A stretch of 64,000 nt of DNA, taken from Brevibacillus reuszeri (GTDB lineage Bacteria; Bacillota; Bacilli; Brevibacillales; Brevibacillaceae). Where the stretch lies: the NCBI RefSeq assembly GCF_002897295.1, contig NZ_BEXF01000009.1:1-64000 (forward strand), written 5' to 3'. Position numbers and translations under genes: made by a program. The stretch's first letter is position 1, and each line of letters starts with the position of its first letter. The notes below the pieces were generated by a model. The model was not told the DNA's origin. It ran no database searches and worked only from the letters and a program-made list of their open reading frames with translations. Positions 45,051 to 53,474 of this stretch are shown here, in pieces.

Positions 45051-45074
45051 GACACCTCTATGGGTGTCTTTTTT
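45051..45074 (+). terminator. Terminator before the MoxR cassette
   Basis: GACACC and GGTGTC pair around TCTATG, followed by six Ts. Confidence 0.85.
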
Positions 45075-45135
45075 GTTTGACGAAATGGTATGATATGACA
45101 TAAGATTCCAATTCAAAGTAATGAAAGGAAGTATT

Positions 45136-46200
45136 ATGAATTTAGGGTATACAGTTACACAGCAACAATTGATGGAAATTTTATTGAACGTCGCCGTGGT
45201 TCGGCCCGTGTTTATCTGGGGCGCTCCGGGTATTGGAAAATCGTCCTTGGTCGAAAATTTTGCGGAGCAAGTAGGACTTCCATGCGTTTCTTTGCTTGGA
45301 AGCCAGCTTGCTCCTGAAGATATAATTGGCGTTCCGCAAATTGTTGAGGGAAAAAGCAGATTTTGCCCACCTGCCATGATTGCGCGGGATGAGCCGTATT
45401 GCTTGTTTTTAGATGAATTAAACGCGTGCTCACAGGAAGTCCAGAAAGCCTTTTACAGCTTGATTCATGAAAAACGCATTGGCGATTACAAGCTTCCAGA
45501 AGGCTCTATTGTGATTGGTGCAGGGAATCGTGTGCAAGACAGTGCGATCGTGAAGCCTATGTCGTCTGCTTTAATCAATCGTATGTTCCATGTGCAATTA
45601 AAGGTTTCCCACAAAGAGTGGATGGAGTGGGCGTACAGTAACGGGATTCACCCGATGATCACGCAATTTCTGGAGATCAGACCAGACTACCTGTGGTCTC
45701 AACCACCAAAAACGGAGGAGCCTTTTTCTACACCAAGGTCCTGGCATATTCTCTCGGATGCCTTACATGAGCTTGGACAGGATATTTCAAACGAAATGAT
45801 TGGAATTATGTCTAGCGGAAGTGTCACCCCTCAGCATGCTGCCCAATTTAAAGCTTTTCATAAAAACGTCAATGGCAAGCATCAGCTAAATCGGATTATC
45901 GAAGGTGAAGCGGTGTTTCCGTCTGCACCGGAGGACCGAGATGTTCTCTATTTTCTAGCGGATTCGTTCCGAGCACAAATCATCAAGGAGCTTCCAGCGG
46001 ATAAGGCATCTGTCCACGATCAGCACAAAAGATTCGCTCACCGAGCCAAAGCTTTGTTGAAGGACCTGAGCAGTATTTCACTTGAGATGGCGCAAATGGT
46101 AGTTGCGAAGCACGACGAAGGCAACTCGCTTCCGGATTGGTTTGTTGTGGAGGTTATTCGTGATTTGCCTAGACTTGCGATGGAAAGAAAGGATAAGTAA
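45136..46200 (+). CDS. MoxR-family AAA+ ATPase
   Basis: 354 residues from ATG 45136 (AAAGGAAG upstream). AAA_5 module: Walker A WGAPGIGKSSLVENF, LLGSQLAPEDIIGVP, Walker B YCLFLDELNACSQEVQKAFY, sensor 1 IVIGAGNRVQD and SALINRMFHVQL. MoxR ATPases act as chaperones that load or remodel partners holding a VWA domain; the next gene, three bases downstream, encodes such a partner. The C-terminal 100 residues are helical. Confidence 0.9.
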   Translation: MNLGYTVTQQQLMEILLNVAVVRPVFIWGAPGIGKSSLVENFAEQVGLPCVSLLGSQLAPEDIIGVPQIVEGKSRFCPPAMIARDEPYCLFLDELNACSQEVQKAFYSLIHEKRIGDYKLPEGSIVIGAGNRVQDSAIVKPMSSALINRMFHVQLKVSHKEWMEWAYSNGIHPMITQFLEIRPDYLWSQPPKTEEPFSTPRSWHILSDALHELGQDISNEMIGIMSSGSVTPQHAAQFKAFHKNVNGKHQLNRIIEGEAVFPSAPEDRDVLYFLADSFRAQIIKELPADKASVHDQHKRFAHRAKALLKDLSSISLEMAQMVVAKHDEGNSLPDWFVVEVIRDLPRLAMERKDK

Positions 46201-46203
46201 AGC

Positions 46204-48009
46204 ATGTCCAAGAAAAAACAGGCTCAGCTGGATATTGCTCTTCAAAACTATTTGCAGGCGGTCAACTTTCTCGAGAAGCATCCGATGTTTGCACCGCTGT
46301 GTGCGCGCGTACACTTTATTCGCAAAGAGCATAACCTTTGCCCGGAAAATGGCTGGGCGATTGTAACCAAAGCAGGGACTGTCCATGTTCATCCGACACG
46401 AAGAGCGGAAGTAAGCGAATGGGTGTATGTTTTGGCTCACAACCTGCTTCATCTTGGCTTCGGTCATTTTGTAGATAAGGAACAATCAGCGGTGTGGAAT
46501 ATCGCCTGTGATTGTTTTATTGCAAAATTTTTGCAGGATATGAAATTAGGCAGCCCGCCTGTGGAACTATCCTATGGGATTGCCTTTTCTGGAAAAAGCG
46601 AGGAGGAGCTATATCTGCACTTTCTCGCGCAAGGAATTCCTGAGCAAATGAAGCTGTTTGGAACCGGCGGAGAGAAACAACCAGACCTGATTTTTTCAGA
46701 AAAAAATGTTCGCTATTCGTACAATCGAGATGTCAAATGGGAGGAGCTTTTCGGGAAGGGACTAGCGCAGGCTGTGCAAAGTGCAGTAAGTGTAGCGGGA
46801 GGATATTCGGCAATGCTTGGCGGTGATGAAAACAAGCTGTCTCCCGCGCAAAAGGCAAAGCAGTGGTTCATAAACCATTATCCGCTGCTTGCCTCTCTGG
46901 CAGCTAACTTTACGATTATCGAGAATCAGCAAATTTGTCAGCGGCTGAACATTTCCGTTGCGGCGATTGATGTAACTACCCAAGAAATTTTTTTCAATCC
47001 TGCTGCTGGTCTCGATGAGGAAGAAAGCAAGTTTGTCATGGCACATGAGCTGCTGCACGCAGGACTGCGGCATCATGAGCGCTGCCTAGGCAGAGACCCG
47101 TATTTTTGGAATGTCAGCTGTGATTATGTGATTAATCATTGGCTCGTGGAGATGGGTGTCGGGCGATTGCCAGAGATTGGTGTTCTGCTTGATCAGGAGC
47201 TGAGCGGTCTGTCCGCAGAAGCGATCTACGACCGGATTGTGACCGATTTACGCACGTATCGAAAGCTGTATACATTTCGTGGGATCGGGCAGGGAGATAT
47301 TCTGGATCACGGGGATAAACGCTTTTGGGATATAAAGGAAGGAACTGCGCTTGATGACTTTTACAAAGGGGCTTTGGCACAAGGCTTGGTCTATCACCAG
47401 GATCTGGGGCGAGGACTGCTTCCCGCGGGTCTGATCGAGGAGATTCGCGCCCTGGGTCAACCGCCGATTCCGTGGGATGTGGAATTAGCAAGATGGTTTG
47501 ATGATCATTTCCCCCCATTGGAAAAGAGAAGAACCTTCTCCCGTATGAGCAGGCGCCAATCGTCGACTCCCGATATTCCAAGACCTGCCTGGGAGTACCA
47601 GGAGACCGATCTAGAGGGCAGGACTTTTGGTGTTGTTCTCGATACGTCTGGCTCCATGGATCAAAAGCTGCTGGGAAAAGCTTTGGGTGCCATCGCCAGC
47701 TACAGTCTATCAAAGGATGTTCCGTTTGTCCGTGTCGTGTTTTGCGATGCTGCGTCATATGATGCAGGCTATTTGGCAACGGATGAAATTGCTGAAAGAG
47801 TGAAGATCAAGGGGCGGGGAGGAACCGTTCTTCAGCCGGGAATTGATCTTCTCGAAAAGGCAGAGGACTTTCCCAAAAACGGTCCAATCTTGATTATTAC
47901 AGACGGTTATTGTGACCGTATTCGCGTTTCCAGAAAACATGCCTTCATTCTTCCAAAGGGAAAAAATCTCCCCTTTGTTCCGAGAGGGCCAGTGTTTCGA
48001 ATTGACTAG
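46204..48009 (+). CDS. VWA-like protein with tandem metallopeptidase-like domains (DUF2201 type)
   Basis: 601 residues. N-terminal segment with VLAHNLLHLGFGHF, a metallopeptidase-like motif whose catalytic Glu is replaced by Asn. A second, intact-looking motif FVMAHELLHAGLRHHERC near residue 287 is followed by WNVSCDYVINHWL. The C-terminal VWA-like region (from about residue 470) begins GVVLDTSGSMDQKLL, with the DxSxS MIDAS metal site, and has LIITDGYCD. DUF2201-type proteins accompany MoxR ATPases. The protease activity of the second motif is untested. Operon with 45136 and 48031. Confidence 0.88.
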   Translation: MSKKKQAQLDIALQNYLQAVNFLEKHPMFAPLCARVHFIRKEHNLCPENGWAIVTKAGTVHVHPTRRAEVSEWVYVLAHNLLHLGFGHFVDKEQSAVWNIACDCFIAKFLQDMKLGSPPVELSYGIAFSGKSEEELYLHFLAQGIPEQMKLFGTGGEKQPDLIFSEKNVRYSYNRDVKWEELFGKGLAQAVQSAVSVAGGYSAMLGGDENKLSPAQKAKQWFINHYPLLASLAANFTIIENQQICQRLNISVAAIDVTTQEIFFNPAAGLDEEESKFVMAHELLHAGLRHHERCLGRDPYFWNVSCDYVINHWLVEMGVGRLPEIGVLLDQELSGLSAEAIYDRIVTDLRTYRKLYTFRGIGQGDILDHGDKRFWDIKEGTALDDFYKGALAQGLVYHQDLGRGLLPAGLIEEIRALGQPPIPWDVELARWFDDHFPPLEKRRTFSRMSRRQSSTPDIPRPAWEYQETDLEGRTFGVVLDTSGSMDQKLLGKALGAIASYSLSKDVPFVRVVFCDAASYDAGYLATDEIAERVKIKGRGGTVLQPGIDLLEKAEDFPKNGPILIITDGYCDRIRVSRKHAFILPKGKNLPFVPRGPVFRID

Positions 48010-48030
48010 CAAAGCTGAGGGGAGAAGTAG

Positions 48031-49158
48031 ATGGAGATATACGAAATCCCAGAAAAATTGCTGCTGATTAAACGCACGAAATCCCTCTGGAGCTCCTTTG
48101 CCTATAAAAAATGCAAGGATGTCTATGGGTACGATAGCAGCGGGCTGAGACGATATGCCTTGATCATCCAGCTTCAACACGATAAAACCGTGAGTGAAGA
48201 GGACAAGGAGTTTCTGGAATTTTTGATGCATCAGGAAATCGGCATGCACAGGAACCATCCGTATCAAGGCGCTTATGAATCGATGGATATCCTGGCGTAT
48301 TTGCTGGCAAAGTTTAAGGATGTCAATCATATTCCACTGTTTGAGCAGGCAAAGCTATGCAATTTCGATACCTACTACAGTGTTGATACCGAGTACTTGT
48401 TTTCGGCAGGAATTGAGGAAACGATCCGATATGTGGAAGAAAATGACCTGTACAGGACCAGTTCCTATTTTCAAGAGCTGGAAGATGAAATTAGGACGTT
48501 GTTTACAGCGGAATACCTGGAGAAATGGCTTCAATCAAAGGTGAGGAAATATCCGGCGAATCAGGAAGACGAGAGTATCTACACCCTGATGGACAGAGCG
48601 ATCGTTTTTGGAGAGCTTGTGGAAGCAAAGCGATTGCTTGAACAGCTGGAAGCGTCACTAGGGTCTGAGAAAAACGATTACTCTTACTTGTACTATCGCT
48701 GCAAAGAGCTGGAAGAGTACGACAAAGCGTTGTTCTACTTAAATAAGCTGATTCCCTTCCAGGAAGCCGCATCCGATCAAGTATCGCTTTCGCTTAGATT
48801 TGCAGAAATTTACATGAGCAAGCAGGAGTGGGACCAAGCGTTTGCCAGTGTCAAAGAGTGCCAGCAGGAGCTGAAAACCTTTTCCTCATGGAAGTGTACT
48901 GGTCTAGGCAGAAGCTTGACCGAAACGCTGTTGGATATTAGCTTGGGAGCCAAAGAAGGAAACGAGTCGCTAGCGAAAGAAGCTTACGGCTGGGCTGACC
49001 AGATGATGAGAGCGACAAACAATGACAGCTACGTGATCCTGAAAAAGGCACATCAATGCGCCCGGGCACTGCGGCTCAGGAAAGATAAAAGACGTTATGG
49101 GAAAAAACAGCGACTGGAAGGTAGAAGAATCAGGAAGATGATTGGAAGACGTTCTTGA
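48031..49158 (+). CDS. Helical-repeat (TPR-like) third component of the MoxR/VWA cassette
   Basis: 375 residues, GGGGAG upstream of the ATG, 21 bases after the VWA gene. The N-terminal region (about 130 residues, with DKEFLEFLMHQEIGMHRNHP) is unrecognised. From about residue 190 the protein becomes a chain of paired helices of TPR style: IVFGELVEAKRLLEQLEASL, YYRCKELEEYDKALFYLNKL and RFAEIYMSKQEWDQAFASVK. It ends in a very basic tail (RRYGKKQRLEGRRIRKMIG). Probably a scaffold or adaptor for the ATPase/VWA pair. No family name recognised. Confidence 0.7.
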   Translation: MEIYEIPEKLLLIKRTKSLWSSFAYKKCKDVYGYDSSGLRRYALIIQLQHDKTVSEEDKEFLEFLMHQEIGMHRNHPYQGAYESMDILAYLLAKFKDVNHIPLFEQAKLCNFDTYYSVDTEYLFSAGIEETIRYVEENDLYRTSSYFQELEDEIRTLFTAEYLEKWLQSKVRKYPANQEDESIYTLMDRAIVFGELVEAKRLLEQLEASLGSEKNDYSYLYYRCKELEEYDKALFYLNKLIPFQEAASDQVSLSLRFAEIYMSKQEWDQAFASVKECQQELKTFSSWKCTGLGRSLTETLLDISLGAKEGNESLAKEAYGWADQMMRATNNDSYVILKKAHQCARALRLRKDKRRYGKKQRLEGRRIRKMIGRRS

Positions 49159-49353
49159 AATTCTACCAAAGTCAGAGTGTGAGCACTTCAACTTGGGCAA
49201 CGGAGTGCTCAACAGCTCTGGCGTTTCCATTTTGAGCATGGAAAGTGCCTCGAAATGAAATCATCCGGAGAATGGACACGCCCTTGAAATTTCCGAACAT
49301 TCAGGATAATCTTGAAGAGATGGATTGATTCGAAAGCGGAGGGTGGTTGATGC

Positions 49354-51240
49354 ATGTTCGAGGAGAGCGTTTCGCTCAGGATGTGGAAACGTTTTGTTCA
49401 TGAAGGTGTAATTGACTCAGCGCGAATCAACAAACGGATTAGTGAATCGTGGTACCGCTGCAAGCGAAACAGCGTAAATCCTTATGCGGGTACTGGCCAG
49501 ATAGTGCTCGCCGGAGATGCCCTCGCGAGTAAGCAGGAGAACAGCAGACTGTTGCTTGAGCTTGCCTTGCCCCAGATCAATCGGCTGTCCCCATTCATCC
49601 ACGATTTAGGGATGATAGCGCTGGTCATTGATCCAGAGGGCTATGTGCTTAGCATGCAAGGGGAAAAACACGCGCTCGCGGATGCTCACGCGATCAATTT
49701 CGTCGAGGGTGTGCGCTGGACGGAGGATGAAGTGGGGACCAATGCGATTGGTACGGCCATCCAGGCAAAAGAGGCGATTATGATAAACGGGACGGAGCAC
49801 TATTCGGTCGCCTCGCATCGCTGGAGCTGCTTTGCGGCACCAATCCATGACGAAAAGGGAGCATTGCTCGGGGTGATTGATGTTTCCAGCCGTCTGGAGA
49901 GAAGCCATCCGCAAACGATGGCAACCGTGATGACGCTCGCTTATTCCATTGAGCAAGCATGGATCAAGCAGCGGCAGCAAGATGAGCTGGAATTGCTCCA
50001 CCGATCCTTGCTGATGGCGGACGAGAAAGACAGTTTTACGGTTGTGTGCAATCGCGAGCAGCGACTGGTTTATGCCAGTAAAAGAGTGCGCACGCAAATA
50101 GTCAACTGGGCGGGACTGGCACGCCAGGAAGTGACAGAGCAAGGCTTTCTTGAAGTGAGGCGGACGCCTGTCTTTTCCATACGGCACCAAGGTGTTATCG
50201 GATGGGCACTCGAACTAGTGCCAAGCAGTTTGCAATTTCCTCGCGCGTATGCAAATGGCACTTCGACATTCCGGTTCAAGGGTGAGACAGGGACGAGCAA
50301 GACGTTTGGCTCCGTGCTATTGGAACTGTCCCGAATCGCTCCGACAGATGCAAATGCTGTGATCTTTGGGGAAAGCGGTACAGGCAAAGAGCTTGCGGCG
50401 CAGGCTATTCACGACAACAGTCCGAGAAAAGACGGACCTTTTGTGGCGGTCAACTGTGGGGCGATTCCTCGTGAGCTGATGGAAAGCGAGCTGTTCGGAT
50501 ACGTGGAAGGAGCTTTCACAGGTGCTCGTCGGCGAGGCTACCAAGGAAAACTGGCTCAGGCCAACGGAGGAACACTGTTTCTCGATGAGATCGGGGAAAT
50601 TCCGCTAGCGATGCAGGTCGCCTTGCTTCGCGTGCTGCAGGAGCGCAAGGTTACACCGATTGGAAGCAGTGAGGAGCTTACTTTGGATATTCGAGTGGTC
50701 GCTGCCACCCATCGCAATTTGCTTCAGCAGGTGAGGGAAGGAACGTTTCGCGAGGATTTGTTTTATCGTTTGCATGTACTGCCGGTGTCTCTGCCGCCGC
50801 TTCGTTCGCGCAAGGAAGATATTCCACTGCTCATTCGCCATTACTGCCTGAAAAATGGCTACCAGCTATCTCTGCCAGCTGATACACTGTCAGATTTGAT
50901 GGCGTATGACTGGCCTGGAAATATTCGCGAGCTGTACAATGTGGTAGAGCGCATGAGGGTTCTTCCTCAAGAGGATTGGAAGCGCTTTCTAAAGGGTTTG
51001 CCCGTACATGCCTGGCAGGATGCCCGTTCAACAGATTCCTCTGTGTCCGAAGGTGACTCCAGCGCTAAAGTAGAGGCTTCTCATACGCATCGGGATGATT
51101 TGAGTTTTCGCGATCAACTAGAGAGAAAAACGATTGTTCAAGCACTTGAAAAGAGTGGCGGTAGTGCCTCTGTAGCAGCCGAGCTACTGGGCATTCCACG
51201 CAGTACCTTTTACCGCAAGCTGAAAAAATATCGTCTTTAA
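49354..51240 (+). CDS. acoR: AcoR-type sigma-54-dependent activator of acetoin catabolism
   Basis: 628 residues; GGAGGGTGG upstream. N-terminal GAF-type region (FVEGVRWTEDEVGTNAIGTA, typical AcoR signature) for effector sensing, central AAA+ domain with Walker A GESGTGKE, sigma-54 loop GAFTGA and Walker B GTLFLDEIGEIP, and C-terminal Fis helix-turn-helix SGGSASVAAELLGIPRSTFY. No receiver domain, so activation is by ligand (acetoin in known AcoR proteins). Target: the sigma-54 promoter at 52382 with its upstream inverted repeat. Confidence 0.93.
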   Translation: MFEESVSLRMWKRFVHEGVIDSARINKRISESWYRCKRNSVNPYAGTGQIVLAGDALASKQENSRLLLELALPQINRLSPFIHDLGMIALVIDPEGYVLSMQGEKHALADAHAINFVEGVRWTEDEVGTNAIGTAIQAKEAIMINGTEHYSVASHRWSCFAAPIHDEKGALLGVIDVSSRLERSHPQTMATVMTLAYSIEQAWIKQRQQDELELLHRSLLMADEKDSFTVVCNREQRLVYASKRVRTQIVNWAGLARQEVTEQGFLEVRRTPVFSIRHQGVIGWALELVPSSLQFPRAYANGTSTFRFKGETGTSKTFGSVLLELSRIAPTDANAVIFGESGTGKELAAQAIHDNSPRKDGPFVAVNCGAIPRELMESELFGYVEGAFTGARRRGYQGKLAQANGGTLFLDEIGEIPLAMQVALLRVLQERKVTPIGSSEELTLDIRVVAATHRNLLQQVREGTFREDLFYRLHVLPVSLPPLRSRKEDIPLLIRHYCLKNGYQLSLPADTLSDLMAYDWPGNIRELYNVVERMRVLPQEDWKRFLKGLPVHAWQDARSTDSSVSEGDSSAKVEASHTHRDDLSFRDQLERKTIVQALEKSGGSASVAAELLGIPRSTFYRKLKKYRL

Positions 51241-51266
51241 CACATAAAAGATGGGAGATAGAGTCG

Positions 51267-52097
51267 ATGCAAAACAGCTGGACAAAAACCTCCGTACAAC
51301 TACTCGACACAGTCTCCCGACCATACACAAGGGAAGTGCTTGTTCCATTTAGTCTGGATGAGGCATACGCTCGTCAGTGTGCAAAAAACAAAACGCTGCC
51401 GCCACTCGTGCATCTATGGCGGCATGAGCGAGCAATGGTACTAGGGTCTCGTGATGCAAAGCTGCCGTATGCTGGAGATGCAATCCGCGAGCTGCGAATG
51501 AAAGGCTATGAGACGGCTGTCCGACAATCGGGCGGTGCAGCCGTTCCTCTTGGCCCTGGGGTCGTCAATCTATCGCTTGTCATGCCGGCAGGTGCTACCG
51601 ATTTGAATCCTGAGCCATTTTTTGTCCATATGGTGGAGCTGATTCGGACAGCTTTGGGAACAGATGGCGCTCGGATGAGTAGCGGTGAGGTAGTCGGAGC
51701 TTATTGTCCTGGCTCCTATGATTTGGCTATCGATGGACTTAAGTTTTGCGGGATTGCCCAGCGCCGCTTAACGCGGGCAGTCGCCGTCCAGGCGTTTGTC
51801 AATGTAGAGGGGCACGGATGTGAGTATGGGGAGCAGGTGCTCTCCTTTTACCGAGTCGCAGCCAAAGGTACCAATGTCCAGAACTATCCACAGGTGCAGC
51901 CCGAACGGATGGCGAGTTTGGCAGAACTGGGAGTGCCTGGTGGAGTGAGTGGATTTGCTGCGAGAATCCGCGAAGCTTTGATGACCTGCGAAGAATCAGC
52001 CATTACTGTGATGAATAATTGTCCAACGTGGCTTGAAGAAGAGGCTGAGAAAGCATTGGGTACATTAAAAGGGAGGAATCTGTTGGTCGGTTCATGA
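51267..52097 (+). CDS. Octanoyl/lipoyl transferase family protein, LipL-like
   Basis: 276 residues, GATGGGAG upstream of the ATG. BPL/LplA/LipB-fold protein: RQSGGAAVPLGPGVVNLSLV (binding loop), VGAYCPGSYDLAIDGLKFCG and IAQRRLTRAVAVQAF follow the LipL pattern, with the Cys of YCPGSYDL as the likely acyl-accepting residue. LipL moves octanoyl or lipoyl groups between carrier proteins. Between acoR and acoA, it probably provides lipoylation of the AcoC E2 subunit. A LipM-like or lipoate ligase activity is an alternative. Confidence 0.85.
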   Translation: MQNSWTKTSVQLLDTVSRPYTREVLVPFSLDEAYARQCAKNKTLPPLVHLWRHERAMVLGSRDAKLPYAGDAIRELRMKGYETAVRQSGGAAVPLGPGVVNLSLVMPAGATDLNPEPFFVHMVELIRTALGTDGARMSSGEVVGAYCPGSYDLAIDGLKFCGIAQRRLTRAVAVQAFVNVEGHGCEYGEQVLSFYRVAAKGTNVQNYPQVQPERMASLAELGVPGGVSGFAARIREALMTCEESAITVMNNCPTWLEEEAEKALGTLKGRNLLVGS

Positions 52098-52260
52098 GGA
52101 ATCGGCTTTTTTGTATTACCTGTCACTAACACTTTGCCTGCCCCGAAGGTTCGCACCGCTACATTTCCCCTCTTTTTGTAAAGCGCTCCAAACAAGCCTG
52201 GCAAATGCACGGTAGACGGGGCATTATCAATTCAGTTGCACACTGCTGCTACTGTCATAG

Positions 52261-52307
52261 ATGAGACAAAATGAGACAAAGTGGGATATCGTCTCATTTT
52301 GTCTCAT
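52261..52307. promoter_or_regulatory. Perfect 17-bp inverted repeat, candidate AcoR enhancer
   Basis: Arms 52261-52277 and 52291-52307 are exact reverse complements, each holding two copies of TGAGAC separated by AAAA, around a 13-base spacer. It lies about 80-120 bases upstream of the sigma-54 -24 element, as expected for a bacterial enhancer. A T-rich right flank means that it could also terminate transcripts of the LipL-like gene. Confidence 0.75.
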
Positions 52308-52381
52308 TTTTTGCTTAAAACAATCCAAGGTAAATAATCTGAAAAAACTGTCATATCAGCATTTTTCCTGCATACGGCGAG

Positions 52382-52398
52382 CTGGCATGGGGATTGCA
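52382..52398 (+). promoter_or_regulatory. Sigma-54 promoter of acoABCL
   Basis: CTGGCATGGGGATTGCA: GG at 52384-52385 and GC at 52396-52397 with a 10-base interval match the -24/-12 consensus. Transcription should start near 52409, about 55 bases before acoA. Confidence 0.92.
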
Positions 52399-52463
52399 AA
52401 ATACAACGAGCAAGAGCGATCGTCGGGTCGTTCACATACCAAGTGATGGAGGGGGCGTATCTG

Positions 52464-53456
52464 ATGGAAGTCATCCAAGCGGAAGAACAAGTGTTGTCAC
52501 GTGAAAAGGCAAGATGGATGTACCGCAAGATGCTGGAAATTCGGAAATTCGAGGATGCAGTGCACGTGCTGTTTGGCCAGGGCAAGCTGCCGGGATTCGT
52601 TCATCTGTATGCGGGAGAAGAAGCGATTGCTGTTGGGCTGGGAGCCCATCTGAATCAGAAGGACAGCATCACCAGCACGCATAGGGGACACGGTCACTGC
52701 ATTGCCAAGGAATGTGACTTGAACGGAATGATGGCAGAAATATATGGAAAAGCTACTGGTCTTTGCAAAGGCAAGGGCGGCTCGATGCACATCGCGGACC
52801 TGGACAAGGGAATGCTGGGTGCAAACGGTATCGTTGGCGGCGGATATCCACTAGCGTGCGGCTCTGCTTTGACAGCCAAGCTGAAAAAGACCAATGCTGT
52901 CAGCGTCTGCTTTTTCGGGGATGGAGCGAACAACCAGGGGACGTTCCACGAGGGACTGAATCTCGCTGCAATCTGGAAGCTCCCCGTCGTGTTTGTGGCT
53001 GAAAACAACGGCTATGGAGAGGCGACACCATTTACATACGCCTCAAGCTGCACACATATCGTTGATCGTGCAAACGGTTACAACATGCCTGGGGTTCAGG
53101 TAGATGGAAAAGACGTGCTGGCTGTATACCGCGCGGCTGAAGAAGCAGTTGCCCGTGCGCGTCGGGGCGAGGGTCCAACGCTGATTGAATGTATCACATA
53201 TCGCAACTACGGCCATTTCGAGGGCGACGCACAGAAATACAAGAATGAAGACGACAAACAAGAGCATTTGAATGAGCGCGATGCCATCGCTGTCTTCCGT
53301 GCCCATCTGGCGTCTTCGCAAACGTTGGATGAGACGGAATTGACTGACATCGAAAAGGACGTTGAAGCAGCGGTACAAGAGTCGATTCGCTTCGCTGAGG
53401 AGAGTCCTTATCCGGAAGCTGGCGAGCTATTGACCGACGTGTACGTGTCGTACTAA
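52464..53456 (+). CDS. acoA: Acetoin dehydrogenase E1 alpha subunit (TPP-dependent)
   Basis: 330 residues from ATG 52464 (GGAGGGGG eight bases upstream; GTG 52443 precedes it). E1-alpha features: PGFVHLYAGEEAIAVGLGAH, STHRGHGHCIAKE, KGKGGSMHIADLDKGMLGAN, the thiamine diphosphate motif GDGANNQGTFHEGLNLAAIW with FVAENN, and NYGHFEGDAQKYK. With AcoB it cleaves acetoin to acetaldehyde plus a hydroxyethyl/acetyl group passed to AcoC. First gene of a sigma-54-driven operon. Confidence 0.95.
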   Translation: MEVIQAEEQVLSREKARWMYRKMLEIRKFEDAVHVLFGQGKLPGFVHLYAGEEAIAVGLGAHLNQKDSITSTHRGHGHCIAKECDLNGMMAEIYGKATGLCKGKGGSMHIADLDKGMLGANGIVGGGYPLACGSALTAKLKKTNAVSVCFFGDGANNQGTFHEGLNLAAIWKLPVVFVAENNGYGEATPFTYASSCTHIVDRANGYNMPGVQVDGKDVLAVYRAAEEAVARARRGEGPTLIECITYRNYGHFEGDAQKYKNEDDKQEHLNERDAIAVFRAHLASSQTLDETELTDIEKDVEAAVQESIRFAEESPYPEAGELLTDVYVSY

Positions 53457-53474
53457 GAAAGGGGGATGGATGAG

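Noticed and set aside
47132-47779. 215-codon minus-strand frame inside the VWA gene
   Set aside because: Shadow of the plus-strand metallopeptidase/VWA coding region; no ribosome site or recognisable domain.
52174-52192. Possible catabolite-responsive element (TGTAAAGCGCTCC) before the aco promoter
   Set aside because: The central CG of the cre consensus is inverted and the right half does not match, so CcpA control cannot be claimed.
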